64,000 bases of DNA from positions 21,408,589-21,472,588 of the forward strand of contig OZ038320.1 of assembly GCA_964035795.1 (NCBI GenBank), in the 5' to 3' direction. A program made the position numbers and the translations under genes. The notes beneath the pieces are model-generated. The model saw only the letters and a list, made by a program, of their open reading frames with translations. It was not told where the DNA came from and searched no databases. The stretch comes from Pterobdella sp. o SKG-2022 (taxonomy: Eukaryota; Annelida; Clitellata; Hirudinida; Piscicolidae). Shown here piece by piece: positions 47,873-61,703 of this stretch; position 1 is the first letter of the stretch; every line of letters starts with the position of its first letter.

Positions 47873-50800
47873 ATGGAATTAAAAAAAGAATTTGGGTTGT
47901 TGTATAGCACAGTTGTTTTGACAAGTCTCATCAATGGCGGGGGTATATATATTTCTCCTCAAATCGTTTTGAGCCTTGTTTCATCTCCAGGATTAACTAT
48001 TTTGTCATGGATTTTTGGTGGCGTGTATTCTCTCATTAATGCCTTGTGCTTTTCCGAACTCGGAGTGAAGTACCCTAAAAGCGGTGCATTTTATGTATAC
48101 CTTATGGAGTTTTACGGGTCGTACATGGGCTTCGTTTATGTCTGGCAAAACATTTTTCTTGTTAGATGTGGAAACAACTATATCAAATGCACCATAATTT
48201 CTTCTTACTTATTGAAAGTATTCTTCCAGTCTTGTCCAATTCCTACCATCGCCACCAAATGTGTTGCTTCGTGGATAACCAGTTCGTTTATTCATGCAAA
48301 TAAAATTTAATTAAGTTTAATTTATTTCATAAGTTTATTCCTAAAATCAAACTATAAAGTTGTGTTAGATTTTGTGAAGAAACATAATTAAAAGTTTAAA
48401 TAGAAATGAATTTGAAAAGTTTCAATTTTAGCTTTCTTTACGATTTACATTTAATGAAAATGTAAAATTATTTTAAAAAAATGAATAAGATTTTCAAATG
48501 AAAAAATTTGTTTTAATTTTATTTGATACATCATAATAATTTTATTTTTTTGAAAATAACCCTATGCTTAAGGTTTTTCATCATATACTCGTTTGCATTA
48601 ATAATAATTTTTTAAACTATTGCTTTTTTAGTTTTTTGTTGTGTTCTAAATTGCCTAAGTGTAAAGATATTTGCAAAAAGCCAGGCTATCATTATGATAG
48701 TTTCAATGGCAAGTCTCTTGTTCATTCCTTCTGCTGGTATTTATTACATTTCCCAAGGTGGGTCAGCTTTTCTTGTACTTTCTATATTTTGATTGAATAA
48801 ACGTAAAAAACTAGTATTTAAAAAAATTAAAAGAATTGAATAACTCTTTATACGAGCATTTCTAATAGTTTTTTAAAACTTCTTGATAAACAATTCAATT
48901 TGTCAGGGTATACTCGAAACTTTGAAAACTTTTTCACCAATTCGTCGACTGATATTGGAAATATTATTCTAGCTTTCTATAGTACTCTTTTCGCATATTC
49001 TGGCTGGTTAGTGAAACAGTTTATTACGATAAACAATATATTTGGTGCAACTATGCAGGTCAGGTTTGAACTGTATTGTAGAAGAGATCAAAAAGCCTGG
49101 AAGGTAGACATATTTCTTAACTCTAACTTTGCCACAATATACCATCAAAAAAATAATCATAATCAAATTATTCACTATATTCAAATCAAACGTTTTACTT
49201 AACAAAGATTTTAGCCTTTTCAAGCTGTTGGAACTGATTTGTTCTAAGTTTTAAAAGCTTTAGTAAAAAATACGCTTAAATACTATTAGTTCTGTGTAAA
49301 ACTAGGTTAGTGCTATATATAAATGTTTCTTAATTACAAAATTATTGATTCAAAGAACTCTTCCTTTGGCTACTTTTATTGGCATGATCATTATAACATT
49401 GCTGTACATATGCGTCAACATGTCTTATTTGCTCATACTCGGTGCAAAAGAAATGCTTGAAACCGATGTAGTTGTCTTTGTAAGTTGAATTTACAAATAA
49501 AACTGATCAGTTCTATAAGTATATTATTAATTTATTTGTTTATATAGAACCTTGCTATAAAAATTTGGCCTTCTCTGGCCTTAGTGTTTTCAATCCTGAT
49601 TGCTGTTACTACTTACGCAAGTTTCAATACGGGCATTTTCATTGGGTCTAGGTAACCAATAATATTTTAAAATAATTAAATTGAAAACAATGTTAAGTTA
49701 TAGTTTTCCAATGACAGATATGTTTTTGCTGGAGGAAGAAATTCACATTTACCCGAAGTATTTTCCTATGTCAATATTAATTACTGTACTCCAATCATTT
49801 CAATTGTTCATCAAGCAAGTTTTTAACGATGCAGTTCAATTCAATAGAAAAATAATTTTGAAAGCGCCTGTATCGCACGGTTCAAATAGCTTTCTCTACA
49901 AACTGATTGCAAAAATAATTTTTGAAAAATTTAGTGAAAAAGAAGTAGAAAGAATATTCTAGATAAACAGACTGACTGTAAAAAAAGATTCAGCATGAAA
50001 AAGTTTAAATCAATTTGCCACGAAAAAAAGGCTTAAGAACGAGACGATTAATAAACTTAATTAAGAGAGATGGGGCACAGAGAGTTGAAGTGAATAAGTT
50101 TAAATATCATAAAAATTTATAACTTAGCCTTTCTCAGCTAAAGTAAAATGAAATGGAGAAAGTAACATAGGAAATCTTTTGTGTGAGAAACAAAACGAGT
50201 AGCACAATAAAAAACTGATAACGGGATAAAACAGATTGTAAAAGGTTGTAGTTTTAGTGAGTTGACGTGATAATTTTCTAGAGAAAAGTAGAGACAACAT
50301 GAAAATTTTGAGAGTTTAATATCTAGTAGAAAGAAGATTTGTATGTGGAAAAGCAAAAAGCATTAGGGTTGGTTTAAATTTTATATGGCAGCTTAGAATC
50401 AAAACTTAATTTTAAACTACTTATAGTAAAAGAAGAGTGAAAAGTGCGATTAAACAAATAGTAAAGAGCAGAAAAAATGTGAAAAAAATTTAGATTTTTA
50501 AAAATAAACATAATTAAACTAAGTTTAAATTAAAAAAAATAGTATTGAAACACTAGGAAAATTTTTCAATGCGTTGGATGGAGAAGAGAGAAAAAAGCAA
50601 ATGTTTGAATCTTAAGCATTTTGAATTTATTTAACTAAAACCAGTGACTGATTTAGATGTTTTTCCAGGGTTTCTTGACGATTTGTTACATCTGGCTGTT
50701 AAAAATTGACTTTGTCATACAAAACTTGATGTTCACCAATATGCTCTTTGAGTTTCTGATTATAGCAGCTTATATTAGAATACGACTGAAACGAGTCTGT

Positions 50801-51188
50801 AAAAGCAACAAGAAGAACGCTATAGAGGTAGAATTGAAATTAAATGTAATTTATAAAATGAATATATAACTTTTTTCAACAGTTTCCCATAGCCTTGCAT
50901 TTTATTTACGCAATTGGGACGTTTTTAATTTTGGTAGTTTCATTAATATCGAAACCCCTGGACACAAGCCTTGTTTTTGCGGGAGTTTTGATAATCAATA
51001 CATTATTCTACCTGTTATTCATCAAAAGCTCTACTTCATTTTTGAAAAAAAAATCATTTATAGGTATGATCATTATTGAAAATCAAAATTTTCAATTAAT
51101 TGAGTATTTATGAATTCCAGCTAACATCACTCACTGGTGTCAAAAACTTTTTCTTACTTGTCCTCCTAGCATGGATGTCAAAAATTAA
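47873..51188 (+). CDS. SLC7 (LAT-type) amino-acid transporter, intact, copy B
   Basis: All ten exons of copy A recur at +24141 (47873-48281, 48632-48757, 48907-49006, 49059-49103, 49356-49479, 49548-49651, 49718-49814, 50669-50827, 50883-51063, 51121-51188) with no coding difference that I can find. The GC-AG intron 7 is also conserved. The few substitutions are intronic, one of them next to an acceptor (TATACAG at copy A, TATGCAG at 49054-49060). Both copies could be active; alternatively the near-identity reflects very recent duplication or conversion. Confidence 0.95.
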
Positions 51189-52554
51189 CAGTGAAAGCTG
51201 TGATAAAAATTTATTTGATATATATTGCAAAGAAGTTATAAGAATAATTTTTTTTCAACAATGAGTTTTGTTGTTAATATAAAGACAGAAATGAGCTTAG
51301 AATGAATAAAAGCGAGAAAAAGATTTAATAAAAATCAAAGCTCTTACTCTGAAAAGAAGAACTAGCACTCGTGTAGTGTTTGCGTTGTGTTAGTGTTTTT
51401 TGAAAAATATCAATAGGTCTCACCAATTCATTGGCATTGAAGTTATACTTAGCTAATACAAAGCTAGACATAATATATCATGAGAAATAATTTCGAAAAA
51501 ACTGAAATTTAAAAGTAAAAATATTTAAAAGTATATATCTTAGTATACTTTTAATAAGCCTAGTATTTCCTGCATCTCATCCCTCAAAAAGTCTTGCTGC
51601 GCTCCATGATTGTTTTCAAAAATAGCTCCGCAAAAGGAAGCATTATTTTGATATTATTTTTATTCAATTAAAACTTTCGAAAGGTTCAACTTTGTCATAA
51701 TTCATTAGATTAATGTTATCATGTATTCATCAAATCATAAAAGGAAAATTTCTACCGGTTTAATTGATTTTTCTATAGTTTTCAGTAATCGTATTTTCAA
51801 TAAACCTCAGAATGAACTTTATTATATTAAATAACGAAATTGTTTTTATAATTTATTCTATCCTAAAGTTTTCTTGATAAACTTTTCTTCCAAGAAATGT
51901 CATATAGCCAACAACTATTGAATTCTAAACAGGTTTTTTTCAAAGAAACGAAGTTTTTCGTTACAAGTTTTTTGTTGAATGTAAGCCCCAAATAATGTGG
52001 GTTTTATTCCAATCGTCATTTTTGGTGTTAATTCATTATGTTTTCTAGAAACATACGTGTCGTGAATTTAAACAACTGACATAGCACTAAAAAGAAATAA
52101 AAGGGAAATTTTCAAACAAAATGCCTGTCAGCTAAGAAATACTTTTAAAGAGAATTATTTTTTGGTTTATTTTGATTCGAGTGCTCAAAATTCTATGTTA
52201 GTTTTAATTATGACGTTTAAGAAAAACCGAAACAAAAAATGAATTCTGTATTTTCAACCAGCCACCGCTTTCAGTATACATTTGATTCATATATTATTTT
52301 AGAGTTTATCTATCGAGAATCAATTTTGAGGAATATCATACATTTATTCAAAAACATTAGCATGTTAATGCTTTATGGTAAAGCCATACTTACCGAAAAT
52401 TGTAGCTTTATTTTCGAATAAATTTATAATATCTTTCAAAATTAATGTTCGACAGATAATTACTATATGAAACATTTGCATTAGATGTTTCTGAAAAGTT
52501 TTTTAGAGTTTAAAATTCTAGTTGTAAATAAAAAATTAATTAATTTGAAATCAG
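51189..52554 (+). other. Spacer between transporter and protease genes (copy B)
   Basis: Same as 27048-28413. Confidence 0.4.
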
Positions 52555-55500
52555 ATTTCAATTCAATGGGACGACAACTGTTACTAGCTTAAAACAAAGA
52601 AGAAAACATTTTTTCGTTTGGATTTCAGTTACTGTATTCATAATTTTAGTTTTCACTCATTTTGCAAATTCATTAGTTTCAATTTGGTGCCAAATTACCT
52701 CTCCTGTTTTTCACCAAAGTTAGTTACAAACAAACTGAAATTTGTGTGTATCCTGTTTCATTAATATTTGTGTATAGTTGATATTCTAAATAAGATTTGT
52801 GAATTGAACTTGATTAATGGAAGCAAAAATAGTTACATTTAATTTGAACCCTGTAATTTTTATACTACTGCGTTGTTCAGGAATTTGTTTTGTAGTTCTA
52901 AAGTTTAAATATTCATATTTTGTATAATTTTAAAACATTAAATTCGAATATTATTTTTGAAGTTTACAACAAAGCTTTTACCTCCGACGGTGAGTATTTA
53001 AAGTTAGAAAACTTTTTTCCAAAAGTTACTTTTACAGATTGTCCACCGGGCTCTTTTTATTACTGTTCATCCAGCAAGAAGTGTCTCTTGTTCAGCCAGC
53101 ATTGCGATCGATACCAGGATTGCTCGGATGATTTCGATGAAACAAATTGCCGTAAATAAATACATTAAATATACTGCAACAAATCATTAAAAGCAATAGT
53201 AGTATTCAAATTAAAATTACAGAATGCTTAAAAGAGGAGTATAGCTGCAAAAACGGGAGATGTATATCTGAACTGTTTATGTGTGATGGAGTTTTGGATT
53301 GTCCTGAAGGGGACGATGAAACGGAAAAAGTTTGTAGTAAGTTAACATTCATACTTTGTGAAACAAACACAATTGTGTCAAACTATACTATGTCATTGAT
53401 ACTTTGCTTATAACTTTCTAATATTCAAAGTTTTTAATAATTTATAATTCATTCAGAAAGATGCGCTACTGGTGAATATAGATGCGAAGGTCTGAGGCAT
53501 GTTTGTTTGCGGGAAAGTCAGGTATGCAATGAAAGAAGAGAGTGCTCCTTGGGTGATGATGAGAAAAAATGTGGTGAGATGGAAGTTTCAAATAAAAACA
53601 TACTAATGAATTTTTTTATTTATTGTTGTTAAATAATTACTTCAAGAAACTATTTTAAAGTATACTTTCAGTTGTTTTCAAAAAGAACAATGAATTACGT
53701 TTGCGGGTTTCTTCAACAAATGAAACTAGTATTTGCTATGATAGTTGGAGTAACAAATTTTCGGATTATTTTTGTGAAAAAGCTAATAAAGGGTATTTGA
53801 ATTCTTTAAATTTCATTCACAAAAAAAAACTTCAATTTCTTAAAAAGTTTTACTATGGAAAGTTTTCCCTTGACACAAAAGAAAAATTCAAAGTTCTCAA
53901 CACTAAAAAATACTACAGAAGGAAAATTAACGTTTACACAAAGGTGAAAAACATGACTTTTCTTATGCTGAAATTTTAAAGTAATTGCATTTTTTCAGCG
54001 ATACTTGTCCAAACGAGAAAGTAGTGGGTCTTAGATGTTATGAAGAAGGTGACATTAATTTGTGATACTTCTAGGAAATTGACATATTTTTGACAATTAC
54101 TATAAGTTAAAATTAAAATAATTTCATGCACACAAATAAAAGTTTATTTATCGTTATTGAATCATATAATCCAGATTGCGGCAAAAGAAAAGTTGATGAC
54201 AGGCTATTCAGAGCTTATTTAATTTATGGTAAAGAAATATTGCAAGGAGAATTCCCTTGGTATGTTTATTTGAAATGTAATGGTTTCACTTGCGGGGCAT
54301 CTTTGATAGGAGACAGATGGGTCTTAACTGCTGGCCACTGCGTATATTTATTCAAGTATGTGAAGCTCTAAACTTTGAATTTTTAATGTTTAACGATATT
54401 TTGTTTCAGTATGGACGGCAGCAGGTGTAATGTATACATGGGGTCAGTGTATTCTCTAGAAAACAAATGGACATATTTTGAAGTTGAGAAAATTATTTTA
54501 AGAGAAGATTATGTAGATACAGAGTTTAAAAATGACATTGCTTTATTAAAACTCAAAACCCCTGTTGTTTATACGCCTTATATCCAACCCATCTGCCTAC
54601 CACATAAAAGATATTCTGAAAAAGATTACCAAGACTGTTACTCTGTTGGAATCGGGAAAACAATTAAAGGTTTCATCATTTTTATCAAAAATTTTTTATC
54701 ATTATTATTGAAATGCTTAAAGATAGAGGATCCGAGAAGTTGATGAAATCTAGAATGGCTGTTAATCACAGAGAATCAACAACGAAGCTTTTATGCATCG
54801 GTACTAGTCGTGGGAAGGAATACCCAAATATTTGTATGGTAAAAATCATCAACTCAACAATTTCTTATTGAAATGTAGAATTTATCATATGAATTTTTTT
54901 GTTTATTTTTTTGTTACATAGTTTATATCATAGAATAAACAATAATTAACACTTTTTTCAAGACTAAAATTAAATTGATTTGATTCCTAACATATTACCA
55001 ACCGCAAAATCTTCTGTTTTGCTTTCTCAACTGACAGTGATCAATCAAATCTCTTATTTATCCCACCTCCTACTATTGACAAAATCATCAAACTGATCAC
55101 TTCCCTCCCAAATAAATCATCATCTTTAGATATAAACCCCATTTTTTTCGCTGAACCGGTTTTCTTGCATCTTCGCCTTTATTATATGCAAGCTTTCCGC
55201 GCTTTCTTTTTTACAGGGCACTTTTCCAGCATCGTTCAAAACGGCGCAGCTAACCGTTTTACTAAAAAAGAATAGCTTAAATCTCATGCATCTATCCAAC
55301 TATTGTCCAATTTCAAACCTCAGCACTATTTCAAAAATTTTAGAAAGGGTCGTTCTCAAAAGGCTATTTTCTCACGTTTCTTTACTGCGTAAATTCAACT
55401 CTTTATGATCAGCAAATCGTTTTCATCGTTCGACAGAAACTGCGCTTTTGCGCATCACCGATAGCCTCCGCAATATCTCTGCTAAAGGGGTCTGCGGCTG

Positions 55501-57191
55501 TTTTGTTGTCTTTAGATATTTCAGCAGCTTTCGACACCATCGATCATTCTAATATGCTGCACATCCATCAAAACTACTTTTATATTTATGACATTCCTTC
55601 ATCCTGGTTTTCTTTTTATTTCTCCAAGCACAAACCATTTGTAAAATTAGGTTGCTTTTTTCTACTTTTCTTTGTTTTGATGTTCCCCAAGGTTCCGTAT
55701 TTGAGCCTATACTCTTTTTTCATTATGCATCTTCTATTAGCGAGATCATACAAAAGCACGCCTTTTTTTTATCATTAGCTTGCTAATGATATCACTTTTT
55801 TTACCAGTGCCTTTTATCTTGATCTTCACCACAGTCTCACTGAGATTTCTGAAGGCATCACCAAACTCAACTTTTGGTTTTTCAACAATCATCTTATGTT
55901 GAGTTCCAACAGAAGCAAAGTATTGTTAGTTGACAGTCTTCTCCAAAGCCAATCTTCCTAACAAAGTTATCAATGACGGCACCCTTTTTCGTGACTTCCA
56001 AACTGAAGATAAGGGTGTAACTCTCAATCCTAGCCTCAATTTCACACACTTTGCTTCTCAGATTATTCAAGCATCCAATTTTCATCTCCATGCGATCAAT
56101 CAAGTACGCAAATTCTACCCTTTATAAGAGCCATTGCCTCGACTTAAATTAGTTAGCACCAGTTTGAAGTTCTTGCTTGCGTAGCCGCCAAATTACAGAA
56201 AATTTCTCATAATCCTTATTATCGACTTCACCATGGCTTTTTGGAGTTGATTTTAAGGGCAGAGGTGAAATAGCACAACTTTTTACCACACTACAAGAAA
56301 TCTCAAAAAAGTAATCATCAGAGTTTTTTTGATGAATTAAATGACTGCTGGCCGCCATGTGTTCAGACACACCACTAAGTGGTGTGGGTTTAATTTAATT
56401 ATGCAATAATTAATTTTTTTCTATAACCCCTTGGTTAGATTGTAAAGGTTTCACCTTCAAACGAAACTTGTGAAAGCTTAAATGTTTTTATTTTTCATTT
56501 CCTTTCCACCCCTTCCACCTCTTCCACCTTTCCATGACAAGCCCATAGCTTTTTTCTTTATCCCAAGCATTTGTCTCTTCTTATTTCTTCTATGAGACTT
56601 GCCTCATCCTCTTTCTTTTGTTGGACAAATCTCAATCATATTCGCTTTAAAAAATCCCTTTTTTCTCTTTTTTTATTCTCAAAACTTTCATAGTTGTGTC
56701 TAAAATAGAATTATTCTTTTCAAAAGTAAGGATTTTTTATCTCACACACAGTTCATTTTTATATTTTTATAAAAGTATCTAATTTTTTTTTAGCAGCTCA
56801 TTGCAGGGGCCTCTGAACGATGTGAAAGATTGATATATATAAATAATTTTCACTAATAAAAATTTCTGGAAACTTTTTAATAATATTTAATTAAACTATG
56901 ACAATATTACAGGGTGACAGTGGAGGTCCATTTATGTGCAGAAAAAAAAACGAAAATATCTGGGTTTTGATCGGAGTTCATATCTTTGTTAGGTACTCAC
57001 CTGATTGTAAGTTACTTTCACAAAAATTAAAAATAAGTTTCTATTAATTGTTGGTAATTTTGTAATTATTGATGGTATTATGAAATCAAGATGGGAAAAA
57101 GCCGACGAGTAAAATGTGCCAACTCAGTTTTGCCGAAAGAGTCATTAACTACGTTGGCTGGATAAGGAAGAAACAAATAATTTATTCTTGA
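52555..57191 (+). CDS. Type II transmembrane serine protease, TM-LDLa x3-SRCR-trypsin, copy B
   Basis: Exons correspond to copy A: 52555-52718, a link exon ending at 52988, 53038-53151, 53223-53336, 53457-53573, 53672-53861, 53999-54048, 54175-54355, 54410-54669, 54723-54838, 56913-57006 and 57091-57191 (TGA). Everything up to the His exon is identical to copy A. From the Asp exon on, nine residues differ: VNKNLKN in A is VDTEFKN here (just before the catalytic Asp), STKKL is STTKL, GMKYP is GKEYP, HSFVRYPP is HIFVRYSP. The triad (LTAGHC, NDIALL, GDSGGP), the non-basic activation site (RAYLIYG) and Asn189 are the same as in copy A. The gene converges on the broken paralogue at 59132-61330. 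Confidence 0.9.
55030..56129 (+). pseudogene. L2/CR1/Jockey-type LINE fragment in protease intron (copy B)
   Basis: Same fragment as 30880-31985 (LSLDISAAFDTIDHSN; KGVTLNPSLNFTHFASQI) with about 2% divergence and small indels. Confidence 0.85.
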
Positions 57192-58666
57192 GTATCATCA
57201 ATGTTTTCATAAAAATTATTGACATTCATAAAACTTAAAGTTTAAATAATGAAAAATTTATAATAAAATAAATATAAGCTTTTATATTGCTGAAATTCTT
57301 CTAATCGTTTGAACATTTATATGTTAAAAAGGTTGATGCTTGGCAAAAATAGTTTTCAACAGAATAAGATCTGAAATTTAAACCAGTTCTGAATATTTTA
57401 GCACCTCTAAACTATTTCCTAATTTTTTTTTTCAAATATGAAATTTAAAAGTTGAAACTTCAACATTTCCATACTTTATGATTAATTTATAATAAGATTC
57501 AATAAACTTAAAATACTCCACAATTCAACATAAAAAAGAGCTGGAAATTTAACTGGATTGAACTCTTTCAGCACTAATTGGCATGTTCTGTCCATTAATT
57601 AAATTATGCATTTTTCTATAAAAAACCATGCCTTCATTTAAAGGGGCAACAAAAATTTTTTATACAACCTCTAGAGTATACTAAAATTTAATAGCAAGTT
57701 TTTTGCTGTGCTATCAGTCACCAGCAAATGTTTGTGGTTGCTTGGAAAGAAAGATTTTTTAGTTAGGAAATTTCAAATGGTGAAAAAGCTTGTTAATTCT
57801 CGTCAGTTAGTTATGTTTCAATTGAAGCAGATATATTTTGTTTTTCTGCATTTTTAACGAATTTGTCTTTTTTGACATTATTTTGGCAGAGTTTTAAAAA
57901 TTTAGCAAAATATTTTAAATAGAGGTGTTTGGAATTATTTTTAAAGTTTTTTTCAAATCAATTTATACTAAAAATTCACTTTCAATACCATTCTTTGATT
58001 TGAGAGTAGAAATGATATAGCGGAATGACGTCTTTTTGTTATAATGCCTAATTTCATCACCACGAACAACCGTTTCATGCTTCGATCAAATTTCACTAAG
58101 CGAATTTCAGGATTTGCATTTTTTGACATTATTCGTTTTTGTTATTGATTTATCTTCGTTTTTTTTTGTGTGAGTTCTCAACGGAAAAAATAGACTTTTA
58201 TTAACAAGATAGAAGCACTTTACTTATAAGAGTAACTAACGATAATAACTAGAACACGAACCAACCAAAGTTATAACGCTCAGAAAAATGTCAACGCTTA
58301 TACATACACAGGTGCGTAGTCACTCTTTACAGGGATGCCTAGGGGCATGCCCAAGTTTAGCTTAAGCATTCATAGCTTATGAAAAATGACTAAAGACGTT
58401 TTTATACATTAATAACGGAAAACTACTCACAACAGTAACAAAACTTTATTAACATTATTTTTCCATTTTAGTTTCAATATTATGAAAATATTTGTTTTTT
58501 TAATTCTGATTTTTCTTAAAATACATTTTTTATAATATTAATTTGGTGTATTATTGTTTAACTAAGTTCGAAAAGTCTCTGTTAAATTTCTTATGAATTG
58601 AATTGGTGAAACCTGAATTAAAAAAAAACTGAAATCACGGCAGTGTGTAACTAAATCAAACTACCT
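57192..58666. other. Region between convergent protease genes
   Basis: To 57991 this is the duplicated 3' flank; after that it is unique AT-rich sequence. I looked on the minus strand for the missing GDSGGP exon of the 59132-61330 gene and found none. Confidence 0.5.
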
Positions 58667-58834
58667 TGGTTCGTATAGCTCAGTTGGTAGAGCATTAGAC
58701 TAATTATCTAAAGTTACTGGGTTCGATCCCACGTGAGCCTACAATTAGCCCCTGTTCCACAGTGTGTTTTCGCTACATTAAATTTGTAACAAGCGCTTTG
58801 AACTGCAATTACTATACATTACGCTGCATTAAAG
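58667..58834 (+). repeat. tRNA-derived SINE, best-preserved head
   Basis: Head: TATAGCTCAGTTGGTAGAGC (A box), anticodon arm TTAGACTAATTATCTAA with loop CTAATTA (anticodon AAT, isoleucine-like), B box GGGTTCGATCCC, then GTGAGCC closing the acceptor stem. Body: CTGTTCCACAGTGTGTTTTC, GCTACATTAAATTTGTAACA, GCGCTTTGA. Tail: loose TACATTACG/TGCATTA. A genuine tRNA gene is unlikely because the same body follows the tRNA part in all three copies. Confidence 0.9.
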
Positions 58835-59131
58835 TTTAAGCTTTTTCGTTTTGTGTGGGTAGACCTGTAGAAAGATATTTTTGAATTGTCTTGAGACTTT
58901 TTAGCATAATTCTAGGACTATGTTTGAAAAATTTAGAGTTTGTTGCTTATCTTTTCAACCCAGCCATTTTATCACTCAATTTTGTGGCCTTTAAACATTT
59001 AAAAACAAAGATTCTTTTGATGTTTTATTATCATTGAAGTGTTTTAACAGATAAATATTCAATTGGAATTTATGAGTTAGTTAACTTCAATTAAAAATTT
59101 TGAATTCTTTAAATTTCTCTTCACTTCTTAC

Positions 59132-61330
59132 TTCGCAAGGGTTTTCATGATTGCCTCCAAGAGGTATAATTGTCATTGTTGTTTCGTCGGAATATTTATC
59201 GTGGTAAGTGAAATCATTTGCATGTAAATCTTTAAAAAAATTTCAACAATAGGTATCAAAAGTTTTTTAAAAAATAAAATGATTCAAAATTTCATACCTT
59301 CACTTTTTTCCCTAAACCCACATGAATTGCATGTACCAAATTTAGTGTCATCAAAGGTTCCATTGCCGTGTAAACAAATAGGCTGAATGTAATTGGTAAA
59401 CTGAACAGGCTCGTCCAAATTCAAAAGAGCAATATCGTATTTTTTTGGTTGCAGTATACTGAAATCTGGGTGTAGGATTGTTTGCTTAATTTTTTTCACT
59501 ACCCATTTTTGAGACTTCAATGCTGTTTGTCCAAGCCTTAGTTTAATCGATTTAGCCCTTGATCAACAATTGGTATAAAAAATAATCTTAAAATTTTTTC
59601 GTATTTACACTTATTAGTTTTAATGAAATTCATGTTTAAGCCAGTAGCCTACCAGTTTCTCATAACAAATGCACAATGGGCAGCTGTCACAGCCCAGTGT
59701 GAATTAATTAAAGTGGCTCCACACGATGTTTTTTCTGTTTCAAGACGAGCATACCACGGAAACTCGCCCATCTTAGCTACATTTGATGTTGCAACAAAAT
59801 GATTTTGATTTAGTTTAGCCCGACCACAATCTGGTAATGTTTTAGTATATAAAAAGTAATTAACTTTTGCAGAAAACCTTTATCTTCACAATGCAAAGCA
59901 ACGACCATATTTTTATCACATTTCTTTCTGAGTCAGTTTAAAAATTTCATTAAGAAATTTTTTTCAAATATTTAGATTCAATATTTTAGCTCAATTCAAA
60001 TCAGTGGTTTTAACAAACCTAATAATTAATTCAATTTGATTACTCTTATAAAACCCCAGCTCGAGGAAATTGCTACCATCTTTTTTTATCAGCCCGTAAC
60101 TCTTAATCGGTTCACTGGAATAATTATATTTGTCTTAAAAGCTTTTGAAGGAATTTATTTAATTTTTTTGAGTTACCTTCTCAAAACTTTTTCACAAAAA
60201 TCTTTTTCGTATTCTTTTTGCCAACCATTATAGCAAACCTCAGAATAACCGCAAATGTGTGACTTCACAGGCAACTCTTTTATTTCTCCTAAAGAGTCTA
60301 CATCGTTGGTAAAAAATTAATTTATACAAAGCTGGATAACAACTTCAATAGAGCCTACAGCAGTTTTCTTCGTCGTCTCCTTTCAAGCAATTCAGAATTT
60401 TGTCGCAAATGCTAGTTTTTGCTATACAAACTCCACTTGATTTACAGCGGTATTGACTGGGCCAGCAAGTTGCTTGAAGAACAAAAATCAAATAAAAATT
60501 CTTGTGTACTCATATATGAAAACCCTACCGCATTTATCGTTCTCTTCATCATCGCCGTTTGGACAGTCTTTCATTCCGTCACAAACAAATGCATTATTGA
60601 TACATCTTCCGTTTAAGCAACCCATTTCATTAAATAAACATTCTTCAAAACATTTTTCCAAAAATTAATGGTAAAAATTTTATCTCATGAAAAGATATTA
60701 CCACAGTTAATTTCATCAGACTCATCTGGACAATCAGTGAAGCGATCACATCTTTAATCATAGCTTATACATTTTTGTGTCACTGCAATAACCATAACTA
60801 TTCTCACAATTATACTCTAAAAAATATAATGAAGTAGTAAACAAAATTTCCATGCTGACTTCAAGGGGATTATCGCTACTAAAAAGTTCATAACGCGAAT
60901 TATATATATGTAACAGATGATGAATTGTTATGACACAACACCAAATCGGGTAGAAACAGCCCTATTCTATAAATTTATTAAATGAAATATCAAACAGCAT
61001 GAACAAAAAAATCACTTTTTAGAAGGTTTCTTTCTTTGAATGTTTCTGAAAAAAAACATTAGTAGAGCTGAATTGTTAAAATAGACACTAACCAGCTACA
61101 GAAAAAGGTCAAAATTTACTGTTCATATCAAAGTTTTCGGATACAACACAAAAATAAACATTCTCACTTCCATTAAAAGACATTTTCTGAGATTTGCTGA
61201 GAATATTAACGAAGAGTGAGAAGGAAATTACTGTAACAAGAATGAGGAAAACAGTAGAAACAATCCATAAACAAGAAAGTATTTTCCTTTTTTTTATGTT
61301 GCTGAATTTAGGCAATGGGCTTCCATCAGG
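59132..61330 (-). pseudogene. Third TM-LDLa x3-SRCR-trypsin protease paralogue, broken and lacking the catalytic-serine exon
   Basis: Minus-strand exons: about 61330-61120 (KKRK then TM helix IVSTVFLILVTVISFSLFV), LDLa1 60816-60702, LDLa2 60642-60529 (CDGMKDCPNGDDEE), LDLa3 60472-60359, SRCR about 60293-60177 and 60114-60019 (ICGYSEVCYNGWQKEYEKDF), and peptidase 59830-59653 (VTAAHC, catalytic His), 59557-59298 (YDIALLNL, catalytic Asp) and 59229-59132 (ends NPCE). Phases agree through the peptidase exons. LDLa1 needs a frameshift in the A-run near 60769 and has an in-frame TAA at 60754-60756. The final exons, with GDSGGP, are absent between 57192 and 59131. Like copies A and B, the activation site (HFVATSNV...GEFPW) lacks R|IVGG. 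Domain order and exon phases match copies A and B, so it is an older inverted paralogue. Confidence 0.85.
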
Positions 61331-61703
61331 GATAAAACTTTGTAAATATTAATTGAAGATTGATTAACTGTTGAAATAAAGTGGAATTGAGCCATTAATC
61401 AAAGCGGGTGCTCATATTAAAAATCATTTATTTTACGAGAGTTGTGTTCTTTTTTTTAAAATTTCGTGAACATTAACTTTCATTTCTAATTTTTAAAACT
61501 TCGAAAAGTTTTTACGTCACAAGCTATTTATATTTAGCGACAGACAAAACGTGTGGTCAACGTACTTTATAAAAGCCGAGTTTTAAAAATTTTTAAATTT
61601 TTTGCATAAAAACTTTGAGATTCGAAATAGTTATGATTCAAGTTTAATAAGTTTTATGACGTAATCATAATGATGAGTGACTTAAATGCCAAAGTTGGAA
61701 GCG

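Larger units (their letters stand above)
46340..57991. repeat. 11.6 kb segmental duplication, copy B
   Basis: Direct repeat of 22199-33837. The left junction follows the A-run after the SWIM gene's last codons. The right junction is at CAATACCAT (57984-57991). Its left flank is unrelated to that of copy A, so copy B appears to be the inserted one on that side. Confidence 0.97.

Noticed and set aside
58667..58745. A tRNA-Ile gene
   Set aside because: A and B boxes and a tRNA fold are present, but the same downstream body recurs at 17.2 and 61.7 kb, so these are SINE heads.
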